A stretch of 15,074 bases of DNA from the NCBI GenBank assembly GCA_035717845.1, contig DASTIC010000299.1, forward strand, positions 1 through 15,074, in the 5' to 3' direction. Numbering within the stretch: the stretch's first letter is position 1; each line of letters opens with the position of its first letter. The notes under the pieces are model-generated. The model searched no databases. It was given only the letters and a program-made list of their open reading frames with translations, and had not been told where the DNA came from. This DNA is from DASSUW01 sp035717845 (lineage in GTDB: Bacteria > Actinomycetota > Thermoleophilia > Solirubrobacterales > Solirubrobacteraceae). Position numbers and translations under genes: made by a program. Below are positions 1 to 7,527 of this stretch, one piece after another.

Positions 1-947
<947 letters not shown>

Positions 948-1376
948 CTAGCTGAGTACTTCCTTCACCTTGGTCGAGACTCGTCTGCCGTCGGCTCGTC
1001 CGCCGGCGGCTGCCATCACGTGCTTGATCGCCTTGCCCATATCGCGCTGGGACTCCGCGCCGGTCTCGGCGACGGCGGTGCGGACCAGCGCGTCGAGCTC
1101 GGCGTCGGACAGCTCGGCGGGCAGGTACTGCTCGATCAGCTGCGCCTCGTCGTCCTCCTGCTCGGCGAGGTCCGCCCGGCCTCCGTCGCGGTACGCCTCG
1201 GCAGCCTCCCGGCGCCGTTTCCGCTCCCGCCGGAGCACCGCCAGCTCGTCACCGTCACCGTCCTTCTCCGCCTTCTGGAGCTCGGAGAGCACGAGCCGGA
1301 GCGCCGCGACGCGGTCCCTCTCCCCCGCCCGCATGGCGGAGGTGACGTCGGACCTGATGCGATCGGCGATCTGCAA
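948..1376 (-). CDS. yqeY: GatB/YqeY domain protein
   Basis: This 142-residue protein matches the YqeY family along its full length (family proteins are about 145-150 aa). The N-terminal helical pattern IADRIRSDVTSAMRAGERDR, followed by VAALRLVLSELQKAE, is characteristic. The middle contains the IEQYLPAELSDAEL motif, and the C-terminal helical part holds DMGKAIKHVMA. The domain is related to the C-terminal tRNA-binding domain of GatB, the amidotransferase subunit, but the stand-alone protein has no firmly established role. The start codon is TTG at 1374-1376: an in-frame stop lies only three codons upstream (TGA at 1383-1385), and no ATG or GTG is available in this frame. The stop TAG abuts the ATG of phoH, suggesting translational coupling. 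A TACAAT hexamer sits just upstream. Confidence 0.93.
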   Translation of the reverse strand: MQIADRIRSDVTSAMRAGERDRVAALRLVLSELQKAEKDGDGDELAVLRRERKRRREAAEAYRDGGRADLAEQEDDEAQLIEQYLPAELSDAELDALVRTAVAETGAESQRDMGKAIKHVMAAAGGRADGRRVSTKVKEVLS

Positions 1377-1384
1377 GCACCTTC

Positions 1385-1390
1385 ATTGTA
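1385..1390 (-). promoter_or_regulatory. candidate -10 box for yqeY-phoH
   Basis: On the minus strand the hexamer TACAAT lies 8 nt upstream of the TTG start of yqeY. It matches the TANNNT pattern of a sigma-70-type -10 box, and the spacing would give a transcript with almost no leader. No convincing -35 hexamer is visible at the right distance. An AAGGTG stretch between the box and the TTG could instead act as a Shine-Dalgarno sequence, but it would lie upstream of the transcription start expected from this box, so the two readings conflict. Confidence 0.35.
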
Positions 1391-1398
1391 GGCCGCGG

Positions 1399-1426
1399 AG
1401 GGGCGAGATTCCCGCGCTCCGCCCCT
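1399..1426. repeat. short inverted repeat between yqeY and the DUF192 gene
   Basis: AGGGGCG (1399-1405) and CGCCCCT (1420-1426) are perfect 7-bp inverted arms separated by 14 nt. The overlapping arms GCGGAG (1395-1400) and CTCCGC (1417-1422) form an alternative pairing. The repeat occupies most of the 59-bp divergent gap. It could be an operator or an RNA hairpin, but in DNA this GC-rich it could also be chance. Confidence 0.3.
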
Positions 1427-1435
1427 ACCGATGGA

Positions 1436-1693
1436 GTGGATCCGACGATCGTGGTCGCCCGTTCTCCGCTCGCGCGGTTGCGCGGGCTCATCGGCCGGTC
1501 CGGGGACGCGGCCCTCCTGATCCCTCGCTGCCGCTCCGTGCACACGTTCTTCATGCGGTTCGCGCTGGACCTGGTGTGGCTCGACGGTTCCGGGCGCGTC
1601 GTCCGGATCGACCGCGGCGTGCCGCCGTGGCGGGTGCGCTGGTGCCGCTCCGCGCGCTCGGTGCTCGAGCTGCGCTCAGCCGAGCGCGATCGC
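1436..1693 (+). CDS. DUF192 family protein, recognisable part; no in-frame stop nearby
   Basis: The first 80 or so residues read as a DUF192 (PF02643) protein: ARSPLARLRGLIGR, then LLIPRCRSVHTFFMRFALDL, WLDGSGRVVRIDRGVPPWRV and ARSVLEL. The CRSVHTFFMRF core is the family hallmark. The function of DUF192 proteins is not established. The likely start is GTG at 1436; GTG at 1451 is an alternative. The coordinates mark the recognisable homology only: after RSAERDR (residue 86) the sequence becomes arginine/glycine/aspartate-rich antisense of the permease gene, and the frame stays open until 2986. The segment RSAERDR still resembles the C-terminal helix of actinobacterial homologues, so the gene seems to overlap the convergent permease gene from 1676 on and to have lost its stop. 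It may be a decaying gene or one with an antisense-encoded tail. Confidence 0.62.
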
Positions 1694-2500
1694 GGCGATC
1701 CCCGCGACGACGATCGCCGCGCCCGCCACGCGGCGGGCGGGGACGTGCTCGCGGGCGGCGAACGCGGCGGCGGCCGTGGCCATCACGACGCTCGTCTCCC
1801 GCAGGGCGGCGACGGGAGCCGCCTCGGCGACCTCGAGCGCGGCGAGCGTGGCGGCGTAGGCGGCGAACATCGCGAGGCCGGCGAGCGCGGTCCGGGGCGC
1901 GACGGCGGCGCGGACGGCGGCCGCGCCGCGGGCGACGACGACGGCGGCGGCGTAGACCGGGGCGGTGACGAGGAGCACGGCCTCGAAGTAGCTCAGCGCC
2001 GCGGCGTGGCGCACGCCCTCGTCGTCGACCAGCGTGTAGCCGGCGATGCAGGCGGCGACGGCCAGCGCGAGGCCGAGCCCGGTGCGTGCGGCCCTGGGAC
2101 CGACGCCGCGGACGAGCAGCACCCCGGCGGCCACCGCGAGCACGCCGGCCGCGGCGAGCAGCGACACCGCGGCGCCGAGCGCGACGACGGAGACGGCGAG
2201 CACGAGCACGGGCGCCGCCCCGCGGGCGATCGGATACACGAAGCTGAGGTCGGCCCGCTGGTAGGCGGCGGCGAGCAGCCCGAAGTACGCCAGCTCGAGC
2301 GCCGCCGAGGCGGCGACGTACGGCCACGCCGCGGCGTCGAGCTCCCAGGTCAGCACGGCGACCGGGGCGAACGCGAGCGTGGCGGTGACCAGCGCGACGG
2401 CCGTGGCGGCGTGGCTGTCGCGGGCAGCCGCGATCAGCCAGTTCCAGAGCGCGTGCAGGGCGGCCGAGCCCAGCACGAGCGCGACGGCGCCGCCGCTCAG
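1676..2500 (-). CDS. EamA-family (drug/metabolite transporter superfamily) permease
   Basis: This is an integral membrane protein of the EamA/DMT type with about ten predicted hydrophobic segments in 274 residues, rich in Ala, Val and Leu. The first segment, VALVLGSAALHALWNWLIA, has the HAxWN signature seen in one EamA subgroup, and the C-terminal half (LSYFEAVLLVTAPVYAAAVVV to the end) repeats the EamA architecture. The substrate cannot be told. No ATG, GTG or TTG exists in frame near the N terminus before GTG at 2476, which would cut into the first membrane helix. CTG at 2498-2500 is better placed: it overlaps the TGA stop of the upstream NADH dehydrogenase in a CTGA arrangement, like the ATGA/GTGA overlaps elsewhere in this operon, and it has GAGG a few nt upstream. 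It is the last gene of the long minus-strand operon and converges on the DUF192 gene. Confidence 0.82.
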   Translation of the reverse strand: MSGGAVALVLGSAALHALWNWLIAAARDSHAATAVALVTATLAFAPVAVLTWELDAAAWPYVAASAALELAYFGLLAAAYQRADLSFVYPIARGAAPVLVLAVSVVALGAAVSLLAAAGVLAVAAGVLLVRGVGPRAARTGLGLALAVAACIAGYTLVDDEGVRHAAALSYFEAVLLVTAPVYAAAVVVARGAAAVRAAVAPRTALAGLAMFAAYAATLAALEVAEAAPVAALRETSVVMATAAAAFAAREHVPARRVAGAAIVVAGIAAIALG

Positions 2501-3849
2501 GTGCGCCTCGAGCCGGAAACGTCCGCCTCGGAGGCGAACCTGCCGCTGGCCGGCGTGCCGCCCGCGCTCTGCATCTCGAGCACCGGCGGATGGCCGAGCT
2601 GCCCGAGCTCCGAGGTGTCGCGGCCGAACAGCAGGTCGACGGTCCAGTCCACCACCAGGCGCAGCTGGCGCTTCGTGCCCGGCATCATGATCAGGTGGTA
2701 CGTGCGGGCCAGGAACCAGGCCGGGAAGCCGCGCCACTTGATCCCGATCGTCTCGGCGACGGCCTTCTGGTTGCCCATGTCGACGAAGACGCCGAGCGTC
2801 TTGTACGTGAACGCCTTCGGGCGCCCGCCTCCGATCGCGGCGGCGACGTTCTCCGCCACCCGGCGGCCCTGGCGCAGCGCGTGCTGGCACGTGGGCGGGG
2901 TGGGCTGCCCGGGCCGGGCGGGATCCGGCACTGCGGCGGCGTCGCCGATCGCCCACACGTCGGGCCGCCCGTCGACCTGCATGTAGCGGTCGACGACGAT
3001 CCGCCCGTCCTGGTTGAGCGGGAGGCCGAGCTCCGCGACCACCGGATGCGGGCGCACGCCCGCCGTCCACGCGACGGTCCGGCACGGGACGACCTCGCCG
3101 TCCGACAGCTCGACCGAGTCGGCCGAGATGCGCTCGACGGTGGTCGACGTGCGCACCTCGATGCCGCGGCGGCGCAGCTCGCTGGTGGCGAAGGCCGCGA
3201 GGTCGGCTGAGATCTCCGGCATCACGCGGTCGCGCGCCTCGACGAGGATGAAGCGCAGGCCGGTGACGCGCGAGCGCGGGTAGAGGTCCACGACATCGGC
3301 CATGAAGTCCTGAAGCTCGGCGAGGCCCTCCAGGCCGGCGTAGCCCGCCCCGACGAACACGAACGTCAGGAGGCCCTTGCGCGCGGCGTCGTCGTCCACC
3401 GACTCGGCCCGCTCGAGCGCGTTGACCGCGCGGTTGCGGAGCGCGATCGCGTCGGACAGCGTCTTGAAGCCGATCGCATGCTCCTTCAGCCCGGGGATCG
3501 GCAGCGCGCGCGAGATCGACCCGAGGGCGACGATCAGCTGGTCGTACTCCAGCGTGCGGCGCTCGCCCTCGGCCGAGGTCACGAGCACCTGTCGCCGGTC
3601 GGGATCGGCGCCGGTGACGCGCCCGAGCAGCAGGTCGGTGCGCTTCAGGTGCTCCCGCAGCGGCACGACCACGTGCCGCGGCTCCAGCGTCCCGGCCGCC
3701 GCGCCGGGCAGCAGCGGTGTGTAGAGCATGAAGTTGACGTCGGTGACGACCGTCACCTTGGCGGAGTGCTTGGGCAGCTGCCGCTCGAGCTTGCGCGCCG
3801 CGTAGAGGCCGCCGAATCCGCCGCCGAGGATCACCACGTTCCAGGCCAT
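2497..3849 (-). CDS. ndh: type II NADH dehydrogenase (NDH-2), NAD(P)/FAD-dependent
   Basis: This is a 450-residue single-subunit flavoprotein of the NDH-2 family, which oxidises NADH and reduces membrane quinone without pumping protons. The FAD Rossmann motif GGGFGG is at 9-14, the NADH-binding motif GAGYAGLE at 167-174, WTAGV at 261-265 and the FAD-contacting IGDAA at 301-305. CQHALRQG at 321-328 matches the AQxAxxQG-type quinone-site motif of NDH-2 enzymes. The C-terminal third (KWRGFPAWFLARTYHL and LRLVVDWTVDLLF) supplies the amphipathic membrane-anchoring helices. The ATG at 3847-3849 is preceded by AGGA at a good Shine-Dalgarno distance, one of the clearer ribosome binding sites in this operon. 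Its last bases overlap the permease start. The terminal 25 residues are polar, Gly/Ser/Arg-rich and probably disordered. An assimilatory oxidoreductase of the same fold is less likely. Confidence 0.92.
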   Translation of the reverse strand: MAWNVVILGGGFGGLYAARKLERQLPKHSAKVTVVTDVNFMLYTPLLPGAAAGTLEPRHVVVPLREHLKRTDLLLGRVTGADPDRRQVLVTSAEGERRTLEYDQLIVALGSISRALPIPGLKEHAIGFKTLSDAIALRNRAVNALERAESVDDDAARKGLLTFVFVGAGYAGLEGLAELQDFMADVVDLYPRSRVTGLRFILVEARDRVMPEISADLAAFATSELRRRGIEVRTSTTVERISADSVELSDGEVVPCRTVAWTAGVRPHPVVAELGLPLNQDGRIVVDRYMQVDGRPDVWAIGDAAAVPDPARPGQPTPPTCQHALRQGRRVAENVAAAIGGGRPKAFTYKTLGVFVDMGNQKAVAETIGIKWRGFPAWFLARTYHLIMMPGTKRQLRLVVDWTVDLLFGRDTSELGQLGHPPVLEMQSAGGTPASGRFASEADVSGSRRT

Positions 3850-3858
3850 TGGTGGATC

Positions 3859-4818
3859 CTAGGCGGCGCCGATGAGGCGCGCGAAGCGCTCGGCGGTCAC
3901 GTTGCCGCCCGAGATCGTCACGCCGATCCTCAGCCCGCGGGCATCCGGCACGTGCCCGGCGAGCAGCGCGGCGAGCGCGCAGGCGCCCGACGGCTCGGCG
4001 ACGGTCTTGAGCCGCTCGAACAGGAAGCGCATGGCGGTCACGATCTCGGCGTCGGACGCGAGCACGACGTCGTCGACCCGCTCCCTGATGACCGGGAACG
4101 TGCGCTCGCCGGGCGTCGGGAGCTGCTGGCCGTCGGCGATCGTGGGCCGGACCGGGATCCGGACGCGCTCGCCGGCCTCGAGCGAGCGCTTGACGTCGTC
4201 GCCCACCTCGGGCTCGACGCCGACGACCCGCACGCCTTCGAGCAGCGCCTTGGCGGCGGTCGAGCAGCCGGCGATCAAGCCGCCGCCGCCCACGCACACG
4301 AGCAGCAGGTCGAGCGGGCCGGCATCCTCGATCAGCTCGAGCGCGACGGTCCCCTGGCCGGCCATCACCCGCTCGTCGTCGTACGGATGGATCGGCACCA
4401 GCCCGCGCTCCGCGACGAGCGCGACGAGCAGCGCCTCGCGATCCTCCTCGTAGCGGTTGAAGCGCAGGATCTCGGCGCCGTGGCCGGCGGTGGCCGCGAC
4501 CTTGCCCGCGGGCGCGTCCTCGGGCATCAGGATCGTGGCGCGGGTGTCGTGGAGGCGGGCGGCGAGGGCGAGCGCCTGCGCGTGGTTGCCGGACGACACC
4601 GTCGCGACGCCCCGGCCTCGTTCCCCGTCGGTGAGGGACGCCACCGCGTTGCACGCGCCGCGGAACTTGAACGCGCCGACCCGCTGGAGGTTCTCGGCCT
4701 TCAGGAACACCGTCGCGCCGGTGGCGTCGTCGAGCGCGCGCGACGTCAGGACGGGCGTCCGGTGGGCGATGCCCTCGATGCGCGCGGCGGCGGCGCGGAC
4801 GTCGTCGAGCGAGATCAT
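3859..4818 (-). CDS. PLP-dependent serine/threonine dehydratase or serine racemase
   Basis: This 319-residue fold-type II PLP enzyme has no C-terminal ACT domain, so it resembles catabolic threonine dehydratases and serine racemases rather than feedback-regulated IlvA. The Schiff-base lysine is K51 in AFKFRGA, the substrate loop is SSGNHAQ (75-81), the phosphate-binding loop GGGG is at 177-180 and SGGN is at 303-306. Two features favour the racemase-like subgroup. S76 occupies the position of the catalytic serine of mammalian serine racemase, where IlvA/TdcB have alanine. E202, G206 and D208 in VEPEVGDD line up with that enzyme's metal site. The chosen start is ATG at 4816-4818, which forms an ATGA overlap with the preceding methyltransferase stop and gives the usual family N terminus; GTG at 4842 would add eight residues. 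The ndh start follows after 9 bp. Confidence 0.88.
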   Translation of the reverse strand: MISLDDVRAAAARIEGIAHRTPVLTSRALDDATGATVFLKAENLQRVGAFKFRGACNAVASLTDGERGRGVATVSSGNHAQALALAARLHDTRATILMPEDAPAGKVAATAGHGAEILRFNRYEEDREALLVALVAERGLVPIHPYDDERVMAGQGTVALELIEDAGPLDLLLVCVGGGGLIAGCSTAAKALLEGVRVVGVEPEVGDDVKRSLEAGERVRIPVRPTIADGQQLPTPGERTFPVIRERVDDVVLASDAEIVTAMRFLFERLKTVAEPSGACALAALLAGHVPDARGLRIGVTISGGNVTAERFARLIGAA

Positions 4819-5615
4819 GCGGCGAGGAGGATGGCGGTCCACCCGTCGCCGTCGCGTCGATCGGCGAGCCGCAGGCCATGGCGCCCGAAGGCGGCCGCGA
4901 CCTCCTCGGCCTCACCGATCTCGAGCCCCGACGCGATCAGCCGCTCCGGCGGCCGCTCGATCAGCGCGGCGACCTCCAGCAGCAGCGGGCGGACGAGGTT
5001 CGCGGTCACCGTCGGCGCCCACGGCCCAGGCTCGCGACGCAGGTCGAGCCGCCGCGCCTGCACCGCGACCCCGTTGACCGCGGCCGCGGCGAGCGTCGCG
5101 GCGACGGACGCGGCCTCGTTGTCGCACGCGACGACCGGGTCGTAGCCGAGGCGGGCGGCAGCGAGCGCGAGGACGCCCGAGCCGCAGCCCCAGTCGGCGA
5201 GCGCGCCGCCGACCGGCAGCCCGGCGAGCAGCTCGAGCGAGAGGCGTGTGGTCGGGTGCGCGCCGGTGCCGAACGCCTGCCCGGGGTCGATCACGACGTC
5301 GAGCGCGCCCGGGCGGGCCGGCTCCCACGGCGGCCGCACGCGCAGCGGGCCGACGTCGAGCGGCCGGTGCCAGTCGCGCCAGCGCTCCTCCCAGCCGTCC
5401 GCGAGCTCGGACGTCGACACGTCGACCAGCGCCCCCGCCGCCGCCGCGCGGACCTCGCCGACGTCCGGCAGCTCGCCCGGCGCCCCGTACAGCGCGTACT
5501 CCACCGTGTCGTCGTCGACGTCGCGCTCCTCGAGCCCGCCCGGGGAGAGCGCCAGCAGCTCGGCCAGCACCGGCCCGGCGTGCTCGCGCGCGACCCGGAC
5601 CGCGAGCCGGATCAT
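4815..5615 (-). CDS. prmA: ribosomal protein L11 methyltransferase, more canonical of two tandem copies
   Basis: This is a 266-residue SAM-dependent methyltransferase of the PrmA family, which trimethylates ribosomal protein L11. The linker motif FGTGAHPTT (115-123) is canonical PrmA text, and SAM motif I is ADWGCGSGVLALAA (140-153), followed by the acidic residue D165 in VVACDNE. NLVRPLL (206-212) corresponds to the catalytic-site region usually read as an N-[IL]-x(2)-PL-like motif. The first 90 residues form a short L11-binding domain with EYALYG and WEERWRDW. The family usually has about 290-315 residues, so the N-terminal domain is trimmed. ATG at 5613-5615 overlaps the stop of the upstream paralog by 4 bp, and its own stop overlaps the start of the PLP enzyme by 4 bp. 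Of the two copies this one keeps the standard motifs and is the better candidate for the true L11 methylase. Confidence 0.88.
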   Translation of the reverse strand: MIRLAVRVAREHAGPVLAELLALSPGGLEERDVDDDTVEYALYGAPGELPDVGEVRAAAAGALVDVSTSELADGWEERWRDWHRPLDVGPLRVRPPWEPARPGALDVVIDPGQAFGTGAHPTTRLSLELLAGLPVGGALADWGCGSGVLALAAARLGYDPVVACDNEAASVAATLAAAAVNGVAVQARRLDLRREPGPWAPTVTANLVRPLLLEVAALIERPPERLIASGLEIGEAEEVAAAFGRHGLRLADRRDGDGWTAILLAA

Positions 5616-6406
5616 GGGGCGACGACCTCCACCGCGGCCCACTCGCCGTCGACGAGCCGCCGCGCCTCGCGCATCCCCCAGGCGGCCACGACCTCGTCCG
5701 CCTCGCGCGCGAGGAAGCCCGACGCCAGGAGCCGCTCGGGCGGGCGCTCGACCCGCCGGGCCGCGGCCACGAGCACCGGCCGGGTGAGGTTGGCGACGAC
5801 GGTGGGCGCCCACCGCGGCGCGCGCGTGACGTCGCCCTCCTCGACCCTCACCGCCACGCCGTTCACGACGGCGTTGCCCGAGATCGTGGCCAGGGCCCCG
5901 CGGTTGACCTCGACGGCGGTCACCGGGCTCCAGCCGAGCCGGGCGGCGACGATCGCGAGGACGCCCGAGCCGGCGCCCCAGTCGCACAGCCCGCCAGCGG
6001 GTCGGGCGTCGAGCAGCAGGCGCAGGCAGAGGCGGGTCGTCAGGTGGCCGCCCGCTCCGAAGCTCGGCCCGGGCTCGATGACGACGTCGGACGCCGCGCC
6101 GTCGACCCACGGGGGGCGGATCACGAGGTCGCCGATACGCACGGGCTCGAGGAACTCGTGCCAGCGCCGGTCCCAGTCCGCGGGGACCGGCTCCTGCACG
6201 GCGTCGACGAACACGTCTCCGGCCAGCTCGCGCACCCGCTCGACCGAGGGCAGCTCGCCCGCGACGCCGTAGAGGGCGTACTCGACGACCTCGCCCATCG
6301 CACGCTCCTCCGCGCCGGCGCTGAGCACGGGAAGCAGCCGTGCCAACGCCTCCTCGGCCCGGTCGGCGCGGACCCGGACGCCGAGGCGCACGAGCGGCGC
6401 CGTCAC
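5612..6406 (-). CDS. PrmA-like methyltransferase, divergent tandem paralog
   Basis: This 264-residue protein can be aligned end to end with the neighbouring prmA product. Shared blocks include VEYALYG, GELP, a W-rich segment (WDRRWHEF), IRPPW, CDWGAGSGVLAIVAARLG, NGVAV, WAPTVVANLTRP and RPPERLLASG. The pair looks like an old tandem duplication. Key motifs are altered: the PrmA linker motif FGTGxHPTT reads FGAGGHLTT (116-124), SAM motif I has GAGSG instead of GCGSG (144-148), and the residue after beta-2 is E166 instead of Asp. SAM binding should still be possible, but the protein substrate may differ. The start is GTG at 6404-6406, in a GTGA overlap with the dnaJ stop. In related gene clusters this position downstream of dnaJ/prmA is often held by rsmE, which is absent here. 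L11 methylation remains possible; a second ribosomal or chaperone target is speculation. Confidence 0.82.
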   Translation of the reverse strand: MTAPLVRLGVRVRADRAEEALARLLPVLSAGAEERAMGEVVEYALYGVAGELPSVERVRELAGDVFVDAVQEPVPADWDRRWHEFLEPVRIGDLVIRPPWVDGAASDVVIEPGPSFGAGGHLTTRLCLRLLLDARPAGGLCDWGAGSGVLAIVAARLGWSPVTAVEVNRGALATISGNAVVNGVAVRVEEGDVTRAPRWAPTVVANLTRPVLVAAARRVERPPERLLASGFLAREADEVVAAWGMREARRLVDGEWAAVEVVAP

Positions 6407-7527
6407 CCCGCGAGGACGCGCTTGAGCTTGGCGATCATGCCCTCGTCGGCGCGCGCGTTGTCCTCGGTCAGGCTGTCCGCGAAGCGCTCCAGCATGTCGC
6501 GCTGCTCGTGGGTGAGCCGGCGCGGGATCGTGACGTTGACGACGGCCCGGAGATCGCCCGTGCGCCCGCGCCCGAGCGGCGGCATGCCGCGACCGCCGAG
6601 CGTGATCGTCTCCCCCGGCTGGGTGCCGGCCTTGACCTCCACGGGGACCGCGCCGTCGAGGGTCGGGACGTCCACGGTGGTGCCCAGCGCGGCGAGCGGC
6701 GCCGGGACGTCGATCACCGTGACGAGGTCGCTCCCGTCGCGCAGGAAGCGCTCGTCCTCGGCCACCCGCACGAGCACGTAGAGGTCGCCGTTGGGCCCGC
6801 CGTGCTCGCCCACGTGGCCGCGGCCGGAGAGGCGGATGCGCTGGCCGTCGGAGATCCCCGCCGGGATATCGACCTTCACGCGGTGCTCGTCGATCACCAT
6901 GCCCTCGCCGCCGCAGGTCTCGCACGGCTCGACCGGAACGCGGCCGTCGCCGCCGCAGACGTCGCACACCGCGGAGCGCACGAGCTGGCCGAACGCGGTG
7001 CGCGAGACGGCCTGGAGCTGCCCGGTGCCGCCGCAGCGCGTGCAGGTCTCGATCGGCGTCCCGGGCTTGGCGCCGTTGCCGTGGCAGATGCCGCAGCGGG
7101 CGCGGACGTCGTAGACGACCTCGACCGTGCGCCCGCGCGCGGCGTCGACGAGCTCGACCGCCACCGCGACGGCCACGTCACCGCCCTGCACCGGCCCGCC
7201 GCGCCGGCCGCCGCCGAACGCGTCGAAGCCGCCTGAGCCGAAGAAGGCCGAGAAGAGGTCGGAGATCGACCCGAAGTCGCCGAAGTTCGGCTGGAAGCCG
7301 CCGGTGCGCAGCCCCTCGTGGCCGTACGCGTCGTACATCCGGCGGCGGTCGGCGTCGGAGAGCACCTCGTATGCCTCGGCGGCCTCCTTGAACTTCGCCT
7401 CGGCGTCCGGGTCGTGCGCGTTCACGTCGGGATGCAGCTCGCGCGCCAGCCGCCGGAACGCCTTCTTGACGGTCGCCTCGTCGGCGTCGCGGCTGACGCC
7501 CAGCACGTCGTAGTAGTCGCGGGGCAT
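6403..7527 (-). CDS. dnaJ: chaperone DnaJ (Hsp40)
   Basis: This is a complete 374-residue type I DnaJ, the J-protein that stimulates DnaK ATPase and hands over unfolded clients. The J domain occupies about residues 1-70, with YYDVLGV at 5-11 and the essential HPD at 32-34. A short Gly/Phe-rich linker follows (about 75-115, with FSAFFGSGGFDAFGGG). The zinc domain has four CxxCxGxG motifs: CGICHGNG, CTRCGGTG, CDVCGGDG and CETCGGEG. The C-terminal client-binding and dimerisation domain follows. ATG at 7525-7527 shares one base with the hrcA stop (TGATG). Neither dnaK nor grpE is present in the window, so they must lie elsewhere; hrcA-dnaJ linkage without them is common in actinobacteria, where this copy is often called DnaJ2. 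The stop overlaps the following methyltransferase GTG. Confidence 0.97.
   Translation of the reverse strand: MPRDYYDVLGVSRDADEATVKKAFRRLARELHPDVNAHDPDAEAKFKEAAEAYEVLSDADRRRMYDAYGHEGLRTGGFQPNFGDFGSISDLFSAFFGSGGFDAFGGGRRGGPVQGGDVAVAVAVELVDAARGRTVEVVYDVRARCGICHGNGAKPGTPIETCTRCGGTGQLQAVSRTAFGQLVRSAVCDVCGGDGRVPVEPCETCGGEGMVIDEHRVKVDIPAGISDGQRIRLSGRGHVGEHGGPNGDLYVLVRVAEDERFLRDGSDLVTVIDVPAPLAALGTTVDVPTLDGAVPVEVKAGTQPGETITLGGRGMPPLGRGRTGDLRAVVNVTIPRRLTHEQRDMLERFADSLTEDNARADEGMIAKLKRVLAG

Noticed and set aside
4819..4842. GTG start at 4842 for the PLP enzyme
   Set aside because: It would add eight residues (MDRHPPRR) that are not family-like and lose the 4-bp ATGA overlap typical of this operon. ATG at 4818 gives the conserved N terminus.
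2501..4915. Upstream extension of the permease frame on the minus strand to a total of 1079 codons
   Set aside because: Only the last 274 codons look like a membrane protein. The rest is an out-of-frame reading of ndh and the PLP enzyme, rich in Arg and Pro.
3478..5145. Long plus-strand open frame (about 555 codons) opposite ndh, the PLP enzyme and prmA
   Set aside because: Its translation is low-complexity Arg/Gly/Asp/His-rich text typical of antisense frames in very GC-rich DNA, while the minus strand encodes clear protein families over the same bases.
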